The translations under genes and the position numbers were made by a program. A DNA stretch of 64,000 nt from Persicobacter psychrovividus (GTDB lineage Bacteria > Bacteroidota > Bacteroidia > Cytophagales > Cyclobacteriaceae). This document shows, one piece after another, positions 9,651 to 18,749 of the stretch (its first letter is position 1; each line of letters starts with the position of its first letter). The DNA lies in contig NZ_AP025301.1 in NCBI RefSeq assembly GCF_036492425.1, forward strand, positions 1-64,000. Reading direction: 5' to 3'. The notes under the pieces are model-generated. The model did not search any database and was not told the origin of the DNA. It saw only the letters and a list, made by a program, of their open reading frames with translations.

Positions 9651-9962
9651 ATGATTAAACGTCATTACATATTTGCATTTTTATGCCTATTTTCATTATT
9701 GACAGCTTGTTCTGATGATCCAATTGAGACTGTTGGAGAAGACTTTGGAAAGCAAATAAGGACTCTTTATGAAAATAATGATGTTCACTTTGTAACTGTT
9801 AAAAGCCCAGAGTTGTATACTAATATCAATGTCTATGAAGGTCAAAAATTTGCTATAATAGGGCAAACTATGCAACTTGAAAATGATTATTTCAATTTGA
9901 ATCAAGTGCAAAATTTTTCAGTAAATAAGAATAAAAAAGAACTATATATTTATATGAATTAG
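9651..9962 (+). CDS. Small hypothetical lipoprotein
   Basis: 103 residues with a lipoprotein signal MIKRHYIFAFLCLFSLLTAC followed by SDDP, so the mature protein is about 83 residues. The rest (IRTLYENNDVHFVTVKSPEL, then YEGQKFAIIGQTMQLENDYF) looks like a small beta-rich domain with no motif I recognise. It is followed by a strong terminator at 10045. AT-rich and alone between IS3 and a transposase relic; possibly an immunity-type or surface protein, but that is a guess. Confidence 0.6.
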   Translation: MIKRHYIFAFLCLFSLLTACSDDPIETVGEDFGKQIRTLYENNDVHFVTVKSPELYTNINVYEGQKFAIIGQTMQLENDYFNLNQVQNFSVNKNKKELYIYMN

Positions 9963-10044
9963 TGAACTTTGGTAAAAAGTTAAAAATACAGATAATGAAT
10001 CTACCCAAATTTTGTAAGTAGGAATGCAAAGCTCTAGGAAAAGG

Positions 10045-10084
10045 GAAAGTGGTATAAAGGCATCTTTATACCACTTTCTTTTTT
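10045..10084 (+). terminator. Intrinsic terminator
   Basis: Perfect 15-bp stem GAAAGTGGTATAAAG / CTTTATACCACTTTC with a 4-nt loop, then a T run. Ends the 9651-9962 transcript. Confidence 0.85.
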
Positions 10085-10198
10085 ATCAGGGTAGATTTAT
10101 AGTATTTTATCAATGAATACCCTTTCTTCAATTAGCATTATCGAGAGTAAAAAAGCATAAGCCAAAGTAATTATAGTCATATTATCCATAAAAAATTG

Positions 10199-10670
10199 AG
10201 CTTTACGAAATGTCGGAGGGCTTTGTACTGAACCAAAAGTAAGCTTTGCTACTATCATGAAATCGCTTGATGATACCGGTGGCATAAATCCATTTGCACG
10301 AAAAAAACGTCCCAAGCAAAATTAGCAGGTTATTAAATTTCAACAAAATGTTCGTACCCGCCTTCAATCGGTAAACCTGCTCGATTTGCTTCACCAAGGC
10401 AACCAGTGGACATATTACACCCAATATTTTCAGCCCATTTTGGGCAATGAGGCAAAACCTGCACAAAATAAGCTCCATCAAATTTATGCGCTGTTTGCCT
10501 TTGGTCATAATCTTGGCGCCTATCAAACGGTCGAACACAGCCCCAGCCCATCAATCGATGGGTAATGGACAAGATGAATTATCAACAGATCGATGCGGAT
10601 AAATTACAGCAATTCATTGATCATTTTCAAACCTTCAAGTTACCCGCTTATTAGGAGAAGGCTGACAACA
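10199..10670 (+). pseudogene. Tn3-family transposase relic
   Basis: Nucleotide homology to the tnpA at 3421-6358, matching roughly its 4932-5460 part: shared stretches include CAAAATAAGCTCCATCAAAT and ATGGACAAGATGAATTATCA, and the encoded peptide INLMELILCRF-type shadow is only the opposite strand. It has internal stops, small deletions and no ends. Same orientation as the intact element, with a resolvase relic on its left (7642-7974), so the two may be parts of one older Tn3 copy split by the IS3 insertion. Confidence 0.85.
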
Positions 10671-10683
10671 CCCATTAGGGTTA

Positions 10684-10920
10684 TTAATTCGTAGAATCAT
10701 AGCCTAATTTAAATGAAAATCTAGCTGAATACACATATGATTTAGATGAATGACAAAAATATATATCAGCTCCGAGATCTCTCAAAATATTTATAGAATT
10801 AGTAATTGTTCTTGGAGAAACCTCTAAAAGGTTAGCCAATTCCTTTGGAGATCCCGTTGCCTTCCTTCTAATTAATAAATCAATTCTATTGAGTCGATTA
10901 ACTTGTTGTATAAATGACAT
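10684..10920 (-). CDS. Small HTH transcriptional regulator (HTH_11/DeoR-like)
   Basis: 78 residues: MSFIQQVNRLNRIDLLIRRK, then ATGSPKELANLLEVSPRTIT, which is a helix-turn-helix, and NSINILRDLGADIYFCHSSK, which resembles the wing and start of a DeoR/YafY-type domain. It stops where larger family members continue with a sensor domain, so it is either a minimal regulator or a truncated one. It is divergent from the 11567 gene across an AT-rich spacer, which is the likely place for it to act. Confidence 0.65.
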   Translation of the reverse strand: MSFIQQVNRLNRIDLLIRRKATGSPKELANLLEVSPRTITNSINILRDLGADIYFCHSSKSYVYSARFSFKLGYDSTN

Positions 10921-11566
10921 AGGTTAAATGTTATGAAATAAAAAATATTACCATCATCGAATGTTTATAAATCATTGACGTATAACACAATAATACATGA
11001 TAGGTACACTAATATCAAATAAAATCAACACTTAATATATTTTTATAAACTAAATTCGTTAAAATATAAGTTATATATTGATAGCACATACAATTATCCT
11101 CAATTTTTATACATATATTATTGCTATTTCATAGACATGTAAATAACTTCTTGTCTTTATTAAATTATTCTAACCCATCCCCTATGGGGGAATAGACAGG
11201 AATAATTTATTTTTAATCTATGAATATTTATACAAATAATAGTTTAAACATCAACTGTTCTATAGTATAATATAAATATTTTTCATAACGCAAACTTTTT
11301 GCAGTCACTATATTTATTTTTGCAACGTAAACAATAATGCAACTATTGCATAATATCATCATATATTTCACCTATTATAAATAGGTGGAATTATTTATTA
11401 TATTCGTTAATTTAATTGTAATAATTTGAAAATATATTTGATGTGAATTGCTTTGATTTACGAAGAAGGAGGGGAATGGCCCCATAATATATACAAATAA
11501 AATATTCCATCTAACACATCAATTTATCATTCATATTTATTTTTTTAACAACTTTTTTTTATACAT
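10921..11566. other. AT-rich intergenic region, no gene seen
   Basis: About 650 bp, strongly AT-rich, with an isolated short dyad CCCCTATGGGG near 11178. It lies between the divergent HTH gene and the 526-residue lipoprotein and probably holds their promoters; I could not place a convincing -7/-33 pair. Confidence 0.5.
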
Positions 11567-13147
11567 ATGAAAAACTTAAAATTCTTAATTTGTTTATTTA
11601 TGGTGTCATGTGCAAGCCTACATGACTCCCCTCTTGAAGATGCTACAATAATTGAAGAGTCAGAAGAAAACCCAATAAGTAATTTAAGAGCAACAGGCGA
11701 CTTAAATTCAAGATGGGATTGGACTACAAGTGAACCTGTTGTTATGTATCGAATGGCTAACAATCACCCTACAAAAGTTGTACATGAAAATGGTGGTGTA
11801 AAGCTGCCTTTCTGGAATATCTCTGAGCTGGCTAACACACAAGATATGTACCCAAAAGATGGGTGGAAATTAGTTTTCAAAAACTTTGGTGATGAACATA
11901 ATAGTCCAATTGGAGACCTACCTTCTTTTGCCTTATATAATGAGTATACGGGTGTATTTCGAATTATGACATATATTCCTCACGATTTGAAAGGAACTTA
12001 TTCATCGATTGCTTCTTCTTTAAATGTCAGACAAGGCGATGCTAGTCAATTATTGTCTTTTTATAGTTCACCAACTGAATTAGTTGGACAAACAAAAGGA
12101 GCTGATTTTATTACCGAAGATGATGCATGGCAAGATCGTTGGATACATTCTGATTTTATTTTATGGGGATATGATGAACTACTTAAGTCAAAAAATATTA
12201 TTTTTGATTATAAGATTGAAGGAGTAACAGAAAATACTGGAACTGGTAGTGGTAAAATTAGCCTTGAACAAATACTCCCTAAAAGAAGCATAAGTCAAGG
12301 TAGAAAATCAACAATAGGTACTCTAAAAGATTTTGCTGATACAGGATTATCATTTTACAAAACTGGGCAAGGTGTTCAAGGTTTTATTAATGATCTAACA
12401 TCAAAAGATTCTAGAAAAACTAATAATAAAAGAGTGTCACAGGGAGCTACAGCACTTACTATAGCAAGTGCTGCAGTGGGAGTTGTACAAAAATTTATTG
12501 AAACCATAAGCCATAAAGGGGGTGATAATATAATTGCACCGATAAAATTTAAAGGAGTAACAACTACCAACTATTCGTTTAAATCATATGCTACACTTTA
12601 TAGTCTGCCTATTGCGTTAAATACTAACTCAAATCATCCTTCAGCAATAAAGCCTGTGCAAGAGATTAAATGGGGAATATTTAAAATGAATTCTTTCCCT
12701 AAAGTCGAGCATATAATAACGGAATATACTCCAATGCATAATTTCATGAATACTTATCAAGTTGAAACAGCCGAAGTTCTTGCATCAGAATTAGATATTA
12801 CCCTAAGACCAGATTTAAGATATAAAAATAGACTAGAATGTGCAGTTATTGAAGGAAGAAAAAGTCCAATTAGTGAGTCTTTAAAACGGTATAGTGGATC
12901 ACATTTTTCTTCATACACAAGTTATACTGATCCTCAAAAAAATCCACATGGGGTATTAATGAATGTAGAAGAAATATCCATATTATTAAACATTAACGCT
13001 CCAAATTCAACAAAAGGAAGTTTTACTTTGATCGATTCTTATAAGGCTGTTGGACATACTACAACTAAGAGAATCCCATTTGTAGATCAACTAGAAGGAG
13101 GAAGCTATGGAGGAATAGGAATAGGAAGTCATGGAGGTGTTGAATAA
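11567..13147 (+). CDS. Large hypothetical lipoprotein with Gly-rich tail
   Basis: 526 residues. MKNLKFLICLFMVSCASLHD is a lipoprotein signal with lipobox VSC. No known domain recognised. Visible features: a Trp/Tyr-rich N-terminal half (RWDWTTSEPVVMYRMANNHP, GWKLVFKNFGDEHNSPIGDL), a hydrophobic helix near residue 300 (ATALTIASAAVGVVQKFIET) that could insert in or cross a membrane, and a Gly-rich C-terminus (EGGSYGGIGIGSHGGVE). An amphipathic protein with one central hydrophobic helix is compatible with a pore-forming or surface role, but this is inference. Very AT-rich compared with the backbone genes. Followed by a hairpin and a serine recombinase relic. Confidence 0.65.
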   Translation: MKNLKFLICLFMVSCASLHDSPLEDATIIEESEENPISNLRATGDLNSRWDWTTSEPVVMYRMANNHPTKVVHENGGVKLPFWNISELANTQDMYPKDGWKLVFKNFGDEHNSPIGDLPSFALYNEYTGVFRIMTYIPHDLKGTYSSIASSLNVRQGDASQLLSFYSSPTELVGQTKGADFITEDDAWQDRWIHSDFILWGYDELLKSKNIIFDYKIEGVTENTGTGSGKISLEQILPKRSISQGRKSTIGTLKDFADTGLSFYKTGQGVQGFINDLTSKDSRKTNNKRVSQGATALTIASAAVGVVQKFIETISHKGGDNIIAPIKFKGVTTTNYSFKSYATLYSLPIALNTNSNHPSAIKPVQEIKWGIFKMNSFPKVEHIITEYTPMHNFMNTYQVETAEVLASELDITLRPDLRYKNRLECAVIEGRKSPISESLKRYSGSHFSSYTSYTDPQKNPHGVLMNVEEISILLNINAPNSTKGSFTLIDSYKAVGHTTTKRIPFVDQLEGGSYGGIGIGSHGGVE

Positions 13148-13191
13148 AACAACTAGATTATCCTAGCATAACTTGGTAAAAACACCACAAT

Positions 13192-13220
13192 ATAGGTTCT
13201 GGTAAAACGCCAGAGCCTAT
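13192..13220 (+). terminator. Hairpin terminator after the large lipoprotein
   Basis: Stem ATAGGTTCTGG / CCAGAGCCTAT (one mismatch) followed by TTTTC. A closely related hairpin sits in the same place in the cassette at 18670-18698. Confidence 0.65.
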
Positions 13221-13271
13221 TTTCATGAAAGGCTGTAAATAAATTTAAAACAACCAATAGTTATTATAAAG

Positions 13272-13586
13272 CTATTCATTTCTCACAAGACCCGACACCT
13301 TCTGCACCGTATTGGGGGAACACTTACACAACCGCTGGATCTCCCTATAGGAAAACCCCTTTTCCAGGTACTTGACAATATCCTGATGCTTGGCTAAAAA
13401 CTTCTCTTTGGACTCCTTACTGCCGACCTTCCGGCCAGTATGGAGTCCTTTTTCTTTGCGGACCCGAATACCACTTTTGATGCGGTAGGACATCTGCTCA
13501 CTTTCCAGGCGGGCAAGGTCGGCCATCAGGGTGATGATCAATTTTGAAAAGGCTTCTTCTTTTGCAGCACCAGTATTGATGGTCAA
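13272..13586 (-). pseudogene. Serine recombinase relic, C-terminal part only (copy B)
   Basis: Encodes LTINTGAAKEEAFSKLIITL and onward to the HTH SYREIQRLCKCSPNTVQKV, then diverges (SGLVRNE). It is close to the complete copy at 18750-19373, lacking the catalytic N-terminal half. About 60 bp downstream of its stop (13240-13271) are nearly identical to the bases following the 18750 copy. Its broken 5' end abuts a near-copy of the Tn3 inverted repeat at 13604-13625. Confidence 0.85.
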
Positions 13587-13603
13587 TCTGAGGTTTTATT
13601 TCA

Positions 13604-13625
13604 GATTAGCAGTTATGTGGAACAT
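13604..13625 (-). repeat. Relic of a Tn3-family terminal inverted repeat
   Basis: 22 bp matching the outer end of 6388-6421 with one mismatch (core GCAGTTATGTGGAACAT). It sits 18 bp beyond the broken 5' end of recombinase copy B, suggesting an internally deleted Tn3-type element. Confidence 0.7.
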
Positions 13626-13729
13626 GCCCGAAGAAGAACATTGATTACTGAGTGTGCAACAATCACAATTGAATACAAAAAAAGTGGTACTATTAGCACC
13701 ACTTCCAGTTTATAATTAAGCTATAAATA

Positions 13730-14290
13730 TTAGAATTTATAGGCTATATCGAGCATGAAATTTTGACCATAGTAATTTACTTTATAATACGAGGTCTCGG
13801 ATTGTTTAGAGTGACTAAAACTATGTGAAAAATCACGATAATATGAAAGTCCTAAAGAAAAGCGCTCAGTCAAAGAATAAGCAGCATTAACATCGCCACC
13901 CCAAAACAGATATTCATGCTGATCGCCATAATGATTACTAAAGAACCAAGAAGCCCTAAGAGAAGAACCAATCGTTAATTTTGGAAAAATAGCATACACT
14001 AAACCTGACTTGATATAGACACGATGCTGACCTTCAATGTCTTTAGATTTGTATTCATCACTTACTGAAACACGCTGTAAACCAGTACCGATAGCGTAAG
14101 ACAAATTACCTAATAATTTGTTGGTGTAGAGGTAAGAAATATCATAAGCTGGAGAGGAAAAAAAATTCTCGCCATTAGAGTTAAAACCGTTAGAGGTTCC
14201 CAAACCTAACTTAACTTTGTGTTCTCCTTGAGCATAGCATTTTGAGAACAAGAATAAAATACCGAATGAAAATAATAATTTTTTAAGCAT
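13730..14290 (-). CDS. Outer-membrane beta-barrel protein
   Basis: 186 residues with a signal peptide (MLKKLLFSFGILFLFSKCYA, cleavage before QGEHK) and alternating amphipathic strands rich in Tyr, Ser and Gly (KLGLGTSNGFNSN, YDISYLYTNKLLGNLSYAIG, FSLGLSYYRDFSHSFSHSK). It ends MLDIAYKF with the terminal Phe expected for insertion by the BAM machinery. It resembles the OMP_b-brl/OmpW-like group common in Bacteroidota. It is 60 bp from the T9SS cargo gene and on the same strand, so the two may have formed an operon. Ligand unknown. Confidence 0.7.
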   Translation of the reverse strand: MLKKLLFSFGILFLFSKCYAQGEHKVKLGLGTSNGFNSNGENFFSSPAYDISYLYTNKLLGNLSYAIGTGLQRVSVSDEYKSKDIEGQHRVYIKSGLVYAIFPKLTIGSSLRASWFFSNHYGDQHEYLFWGGDVNAAYSLTERFSLGLSYYRDFSHSFSHSKQSETSYYKVNYYGQNFMLDIAYKF

Positions 14291-14350
14291 GATGAATAGG
14301 TTTATTATTAAAAAGGCGCAAATAAATTGCGCCTAAACTTAATATATTTT

Positions 14351-15581
14351 TTATTCAATCATAACTCTTTCTTTATGAATATAGCCATTTAAATCAATAA
14401 AAACAATATAACTTCCAGATGGTAATTCAGAAACATCTATTTTATTTTGATTATTATTCATCGTGCCGTTCTTAACAACAAATCCTTGAAAGTCATGAAT
14501 AGTATATGTAGAATTTGAAGGAATAATTATTTGATTACTAAGTGTTAATTCAGTAACCGCAGGATTAGGGTATAACAAACTACTAAACCCAGCACTAAAA
14601 TTAACATAATTAGTTGTCCAACCACTGTAAGAAGAATTAATCCGCTTTCTACATTTTATTTCCCAAGAACCAACAAAATAAACTGTAGTTTTGATCGGAT
14701 TACCAGTATAATCGAACTCATTCAAACCATGCGGATCAATAAATTTCCAATACACTTGCCCATCTTCATCAGCGCCTATTGCAGGGCTTGCACTATAATA
14801 ATACTCAGTGTATGTTTTTGGATTGGAAACACTAGAACCACTCTGAGTTAAAGGCCCAGATATAGAAGGTGCCGAAATAACGGAGGATTTGACAAAAGTA
14901 CTAGCAGTGATTTGATTGGCAGGAGATTCACATTCACCAAGTTGAACGTTTATATCGACATGAGAACCATAACTACCAAAAATCAATTGAACCTCATTAG
15001 AAGTACCTACATAAGTATTATATTCCTGACCACCGACTACAAATTTAACATTACCAGGAGAACTCCATTTTTTTACGATAGAGCTGCTACTGTTAATATT
15101 AATTATGGGACGTTCATTTTGAAGGTAAGTAGATTTCAGCTCTTTAGAGCCCCAACTCAACGTATTACGATTCAATTCTACAGGAATGTAGAGTTTAGTG
15201 CAACTAATCCATCGTGATATATGATCAAGATCAGGGACTAAGAAATCAAGACCGATATTAATTGGGGAGGTAATTTGATGAGGATCACGGATTAATACCG
15301 TTATTACACCATTACTTTTATTTAAGACAGCATAAAGAGCTGAAGAAGTATTAAGGAGATTAATAATATTCCATTTATCATTTAAATATGACCAATTATC
15401 CAGCTTAAATTGAAAAGAGGTACAGGTGTTATCATCCGTAAAAGAAATTTTAGATAAAGAATTGCCATCCATATCAACAAATTTTAAAGCATACTTCTCA
15501 GAATCACCCCAGAAAGTAAAAATATTATCTTTCCTGGTACTTCGATCAACAGGAACCCCGTGCGTCGTTTCCCTATAAGCC
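14351..15581 (-). pseudogene. T9SS-secreted surface protein, C-terminal half (split by IS)
   Basis: The frame runs from the IS junction (LAYRETTHGVPVDRSTRK, then FWGDSEKYALKFVDMDGN) to a type IX secretion sorting domain at the end: LYPNPAVTELTLSNQ ... IHDFQGFVVKNGTMNNNQ ... VSELPSGSYIVFIDLNG ... ERVMIE. Between them are beta-rich segments with SGPLTQSGS-type repeats like those of adhesin-like surface proteins. Removing the IS at 15582-17076 and one copy of the 9-bp duplication joins this in frame with 17077-17489, giving about 545 residues. The ATG at 15472 may allow a leaderless fragment, which could not be secreted. Confidence 0.85.
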
Positions 15582-17076
15582 TAGCCTGTCGAAAATTCAC
15601 AAAAAAAGCGATTCCAGAAAAAAGGTTAAATTTGAGTGTCCAAACCGTCATTCAACCTTACCAGAATCGCTTTGAGTTTTAAAAATAACAAACAATCTCT
15701 AAAAAAGAAAAAGTCAACAGAAAGAGCTAAACGAAAAAGGCGAAACGACAGTATCAAAATTAAAAGGTATAAGGCTCGGGCTTCCTTTTGGGAAAAGAAG
15801 TACAAAGAGGAAAAGTCTAAAAACAAGTCGGAGTTTGGGGGGAAAAAAATCAAGCACCACAGCTACTGTTCGGCCATTATTACTTTGGCTTTAATTTTAC
15901 ATACTGAAACCAGCATGAGCCTTCGTGATAGTGAGACGGTATTGCGTATTTTCATTCAACAAATGCACATAGATAGTAAATGCCCTGACCATTCGACGAT
16001 TGATAATTGGTTAAAAAAAGCAGGAATGCAGGCCATCGAACCATTTTCACCTGAGCGGCCATGTGTTTTGATTTGTGATGAAAGCATTTCATTCAACGGG
16101 AAGAAATTGTTTTTGGTACTTGCCGTTCCTGTGTCGGTTTCTGACCAGCAGCGTACATTACGTTTTGAGGACTGTCACTTGGTTTATCTTGGTGCGAAAA
16201 AAGGTTGGTCGGCAGATGTAATTTATAAGGAACTTCAACCACTCGTTCAGAAGCTGAAAATTCAATATGTCCTAAGCGATAAAGGTTCTAATTTACTTAA
16301 GGCTACAGCCTTGCTGGGGCTTGATCATGTTTCGGATATCACCCATGAAGTATCAAGGACACTGAAAAATCTATATAACGATACAGATGATTACAAGAAT
16401 TTCATCAAATGGGTTGGTGAACTCAGAAAAGATTTAGCGTGTGGGGAATATGCACATTTGGCCCCTCCAAAAGTAAGGCATCATTGTAGGTTTCATCAGC
16501 TTGGGCAATATGAAAAGTGGTTTAGAAAGGTCGGTCCTGAGCTGAAAAATGTCGCCGAAGAAAGCAAAGGTGCGGCTTTGAGCCTCCTCCAAATCAGTGA
16601 TCATACACCTTTCATCAAGGATTTGATATCTTTGACCCCAGTGATCAAAGAAATATTATCGGTTGGCAGAACGGAAGGGATAAGTCACAAAACTATTTTG
16701 AAATTAACTCAAAAAATGGAAGAACTCGAAGGGGATCGGCCAACTATATTCAGAGAAAAAATCACTCATTATTTTCATAAAACCTACAAAACGATTGGTG
16801 AAGACATCCCTTTTTGTTGCAGTGCTATCATCGAAAGCGTATTCGGAAAGTACAAATCAAAAATGAGCAGCCACCCACAGAAAATGTGCACCAACCACTT
16901 GCTGACCATTCCCTTATTTTTTGTGAAAGAAAATGAAATTGCCGAACTTGTTTCAGGATTTGACACCGTAAAAGTGGCAGAAATCAAAGATAAGGAAGCC
17001 GTGGCAAAAGCAATGATGAGCGTTCAAATGGCTGCTTAACTCGTGTACATGTTTTTTGAAAATATTCGACAGGCTA
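15582..17076 (+). mobile_element. IS element, copy 1, with perfect 9-bp target duplication
   Basis: 1495 bp. Ends TAGCCTGTCGAAAATTC and, inverted, TAGCCTGTCGAATATTT. Flanked on both sides by CTATAAGCC (15573-15581 and 17077-17085). A second copy of the same length is at 60418-61912 and a partial third begins at 63497. Copies 1 and 2 differ by a single silent base that I noticed (TAC versus TAT codon, near 16793 and 61623). The perfect duplication shows direct transposition into this gene. Confidence 0.92.
15636..17039 (+). CDS. DDE transposase of the 1495-bp IS (copy 1)
   Basis: 467 residues. A very basic N-terminus (SLKKKKSTERAKRKRRNDSI) precedes a helical DNA-binding part (ETSMSLRDSETVLRIFIQQM, CPDHSTIDNWLKKAG). 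Probable catalytic residues are Asp in VLICDESISF, Asp in QYVLSDKGSNLL and Glu in AIIESVFGKYKSK, a DDE layout. I do not recognise the IS family with confidence; the 9-bp duplication and single ORF should let ISfinder place it. The start is GTG 15636, since no ATG is available before the conserved region. Intact in copies 1 and 2, so the element is likely active. Confidence 0.88.
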   Translation: MSKPSFNLTRIALSFKNNKQSLKKKKSTERAKRKRRNDSIKIKRYKARASFWEKKYKEEKSKNKSEFGGKKIKHHSYCSAIITLALILHTETSMSLRDSETVLRIFIQQMHIDSKCPDHSTIDNWLKKAGMQAIEPFSPERPCVLICDESISFNGKKLFLVLAVPVSVSDQQRTLRFEDCHLVYLGAKKGWSADVIYKELQPLVQKLKIQYVLSDKGSNLLKATALLGLDHVSDITHEVSRTLKNLYNDTDDYKNFIKWVGELRKDLACGEYAHLAPPKVRHHCRFHQLGQYEKWFRKVGPELKNVAEESKGAALSLLQISDHTPFIKDLISLTPVIKEILSVGRTEGISHKTILKLTQKMEELEGDRPTIFREKITHYFHKTYKTIGEDIPFCCSAIIESVFGKYKSKMSSHPQKMCTNHLLTIPLFFVKENEIAELVSGFDTVKVAEIKDKEAVAKAMMSVQMAA

Positions 17077-17489
17077 CTATAAGCCAGCCCAACATTGGTT
17101 GTAATATCCTTATCCCCGCAAGCAGGCATACGAACCTTAAAACTTCCACTATAATTAGCGGATGAATAATGATCAATCCAAGTCCCAAAGTAATTTTGGT
17201 AAATATTATGGTTGAAGAAAAAGGTTATATCACCTAGTGTTGACAGGGTGGTAGCCCCACCAGAAGGGTTATAAACAGACGTAGAATAAGAAACAGTATA
17301 ATTACCATTACTAGGATACACATCATCATCAGCATTGATTGAAAATGTTACATCGATATAACTACCATTAATTTCAACTACACGAGTTGTCGTTTCCCTA
17401 AAAAGAGACACTTGACCAATACAGAGAGAATAAGATAACAGAAAGACTGACAAAAACAGCGACTTCAAAAAATAGTTGATGTTTTTCAT
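17077..17489 (-). pseudogene. T9SS-secreted surface protein, N-terminal half (split by IS)
   Basis: Begins with a Sec signal (MKNINYFLKSLFLSVFLLSY, SLCIGQ) and continues as a beta-rich domain (VVEINGSYIDVTFSINADDD, GTWIDHYSSANYSGSFKVRM, PACGDKDITTNVGLAY). The frame then enters the IS and ends at 16953 with IS-derived residues. It is the secretion-signal half of the gene at 14351-15581, and carries Cys in MPACGDKD that may pair with Cys in the other half. Confidence 0.85.
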
Positions 17490-17930
17490 AATAACTCCAT
17501 TTAAATAATTAATAAAAAAATTAGATTATTATAATTTGTAGAATAATTTTCAAAAAAAATACAACTTAAAAATACTTTAATAACATTATAACACAATCCT
17601 AATAATGTAATTATAGTAATAAAATCTTATATGTATTAAGTAAACAAAGAGCCTTTTGAACGGAAAGAGAGAACACTTACCAACCCTAGAACGCCCGATA
17701 GAAAAATACTTTTTCCAAATTATTAGAATAACAACCAGCCTAGCTAAAAACTACTCCAAAGGCGCCATACGAACCAAGAAAGTGCCTTTGAACGGGAAAA
17801 ATAATTATAAAAAACAAAGGTAACCCCCACTCATATAGCGTATAAACGCTACAAAACACCCGAACTAAACGCAATTCTTATTTAAGCCAATGACAAATAG
17901 CGTAAAAAAATCACACTATAAACAATAACT
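17490..17930. other. AT-rich spacer with a decayed recombinase trace
   Basis: No intact gene. AT-rich 17490-17640 probably carries the promoter of the split surface-protein gene. The 17670-17790 part looks like a ghost of the serine recombinase, listed separately. Confidence 0.5.
17670..17790 (-). pseudogene. Highly decayed serine recombinase trace (copy D)
   Basis: Base-by-base resemblance to the HTH-proximal part of the recombinase copies: CGCCCGATAGAAAAATAC here versus CTCCCGATAGGAAAACCC in copy A, then CTTTTTCC versus CTTTTCC, CTAGCTAAAAACTACTCC versus CTTCGCTAAAAACTTATCC. Too degraded to translate. It suggests an older round of the same cassette insertion. Confidence 0.5.
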
Positions 17931-18606
17931 ATGAATGAAAAAATCACCCTGGCAACAGCCATAGTAGGCTTATTAACAGCATTATCAGCTGCAATACCTA
18001 TTTATCAAAACAATTACATAAAAACAGATAATGCTTCAATAGTTATAAAGGATGAATTGGAAAAAGCCGTAGACAAGACACCAAAAGGAAACTATATTAT
18101 CAAAACAGTGCCAGTAGGAACCATATATATCTACATTAAATTTTAAACAATTTTGTAAAAGCGTTAATCAAGAAACACCCAATCAGTTTAAAAAAGAAAC
18201 TACTAAATGGGCACCAGCAGATGGTAGAAATATTATTGGATCAAAATACGCCGAAATTAAAAACCTTAATTATTGTCCAGACCTAAGAGGTGTATTTATA
18301 AGGGGTGTAAATAAATTCGATGATAGAGAAATAGAAGCCGTATCAAAGGAACAAAAAGATCCAGAGGGGATAAGGACAGATTTTATACTTCAAGAAGATG
18401 CCACAAAGTTACCGAAGCTTGTTGGACACACTACTACAAGTGGAGAGCATGAACATGAAAGTAAAGAACTAATAACAGCCTATCGAGGTGGAGGAGGAGC
18501 AAGATCCTACGAGCCAATAACAGATAAAGGAGATGAAGGAGGACGAAAAAGCCAAGAAAGAATACCTATAGAAAAAATAAAATCAGGACACGCCCAAAAA
18601 ATGTAG
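17931..18606 (+). pseudogene. Phage tail-collar/fibre-like protein, frameshifted
   Basis: The first frame (17931-18146) gives MNEKITLATAIVGLLTALSA, a membrane or signal helix, and ends VPVGTIYIYIKF. From about 18140 the next frame is open to the stop at 18606 and reads KWAPADGRNIIGSKYAEIKN, CPDLRGVFIRGVNKFDD, FILQEDATKLPKLVGHTTTS, GEHEH. The PDLRGxFxRG motif and the following QEDA...H.H are the hallmark of tail-collar domains found in phage fibres and in some bacterial surface proteins. VPVGTI followed by an aromatic would normally lead directly into the collar, so one small indel near 18120-18140 explains the break. The collar occupies almost all of the product; an N-terminal membrane helix instead of a baseplate anchor is unusual. 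Confidence 0.7.
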
Positions 18607-18669
18607 CAATATATTATTATATAAAAATAAATTAAGAGACAGGAGACAGCATTTAATTTATAGGAGTGT

Positions 18670-18698
18670 ATAGGCTCAGGTAAAATACCAGAGCCTAT
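18670..18698 (+). terminator. Hairpin after the tail-collar gene
   Basis: Stem ATAGGCTC.GG / CC.GAGCCTAT. Nearly the same hairpin follows the 11567-13147 gene, showing the two cassettes share their 3' flank. Confidence 0.55.
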
Positions 18699-18749
18699 TA
18701 TCATTAAGGACATGAGGAGACAGTAAAACAACCAAAAGTTATTATAAAG

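Noticed and set aside
16953-17076. C-terminal extension of the 17489 minus-strand frame
   Set aside because: It is IS sequence read antisense after the insertion point, not part of the native protein.
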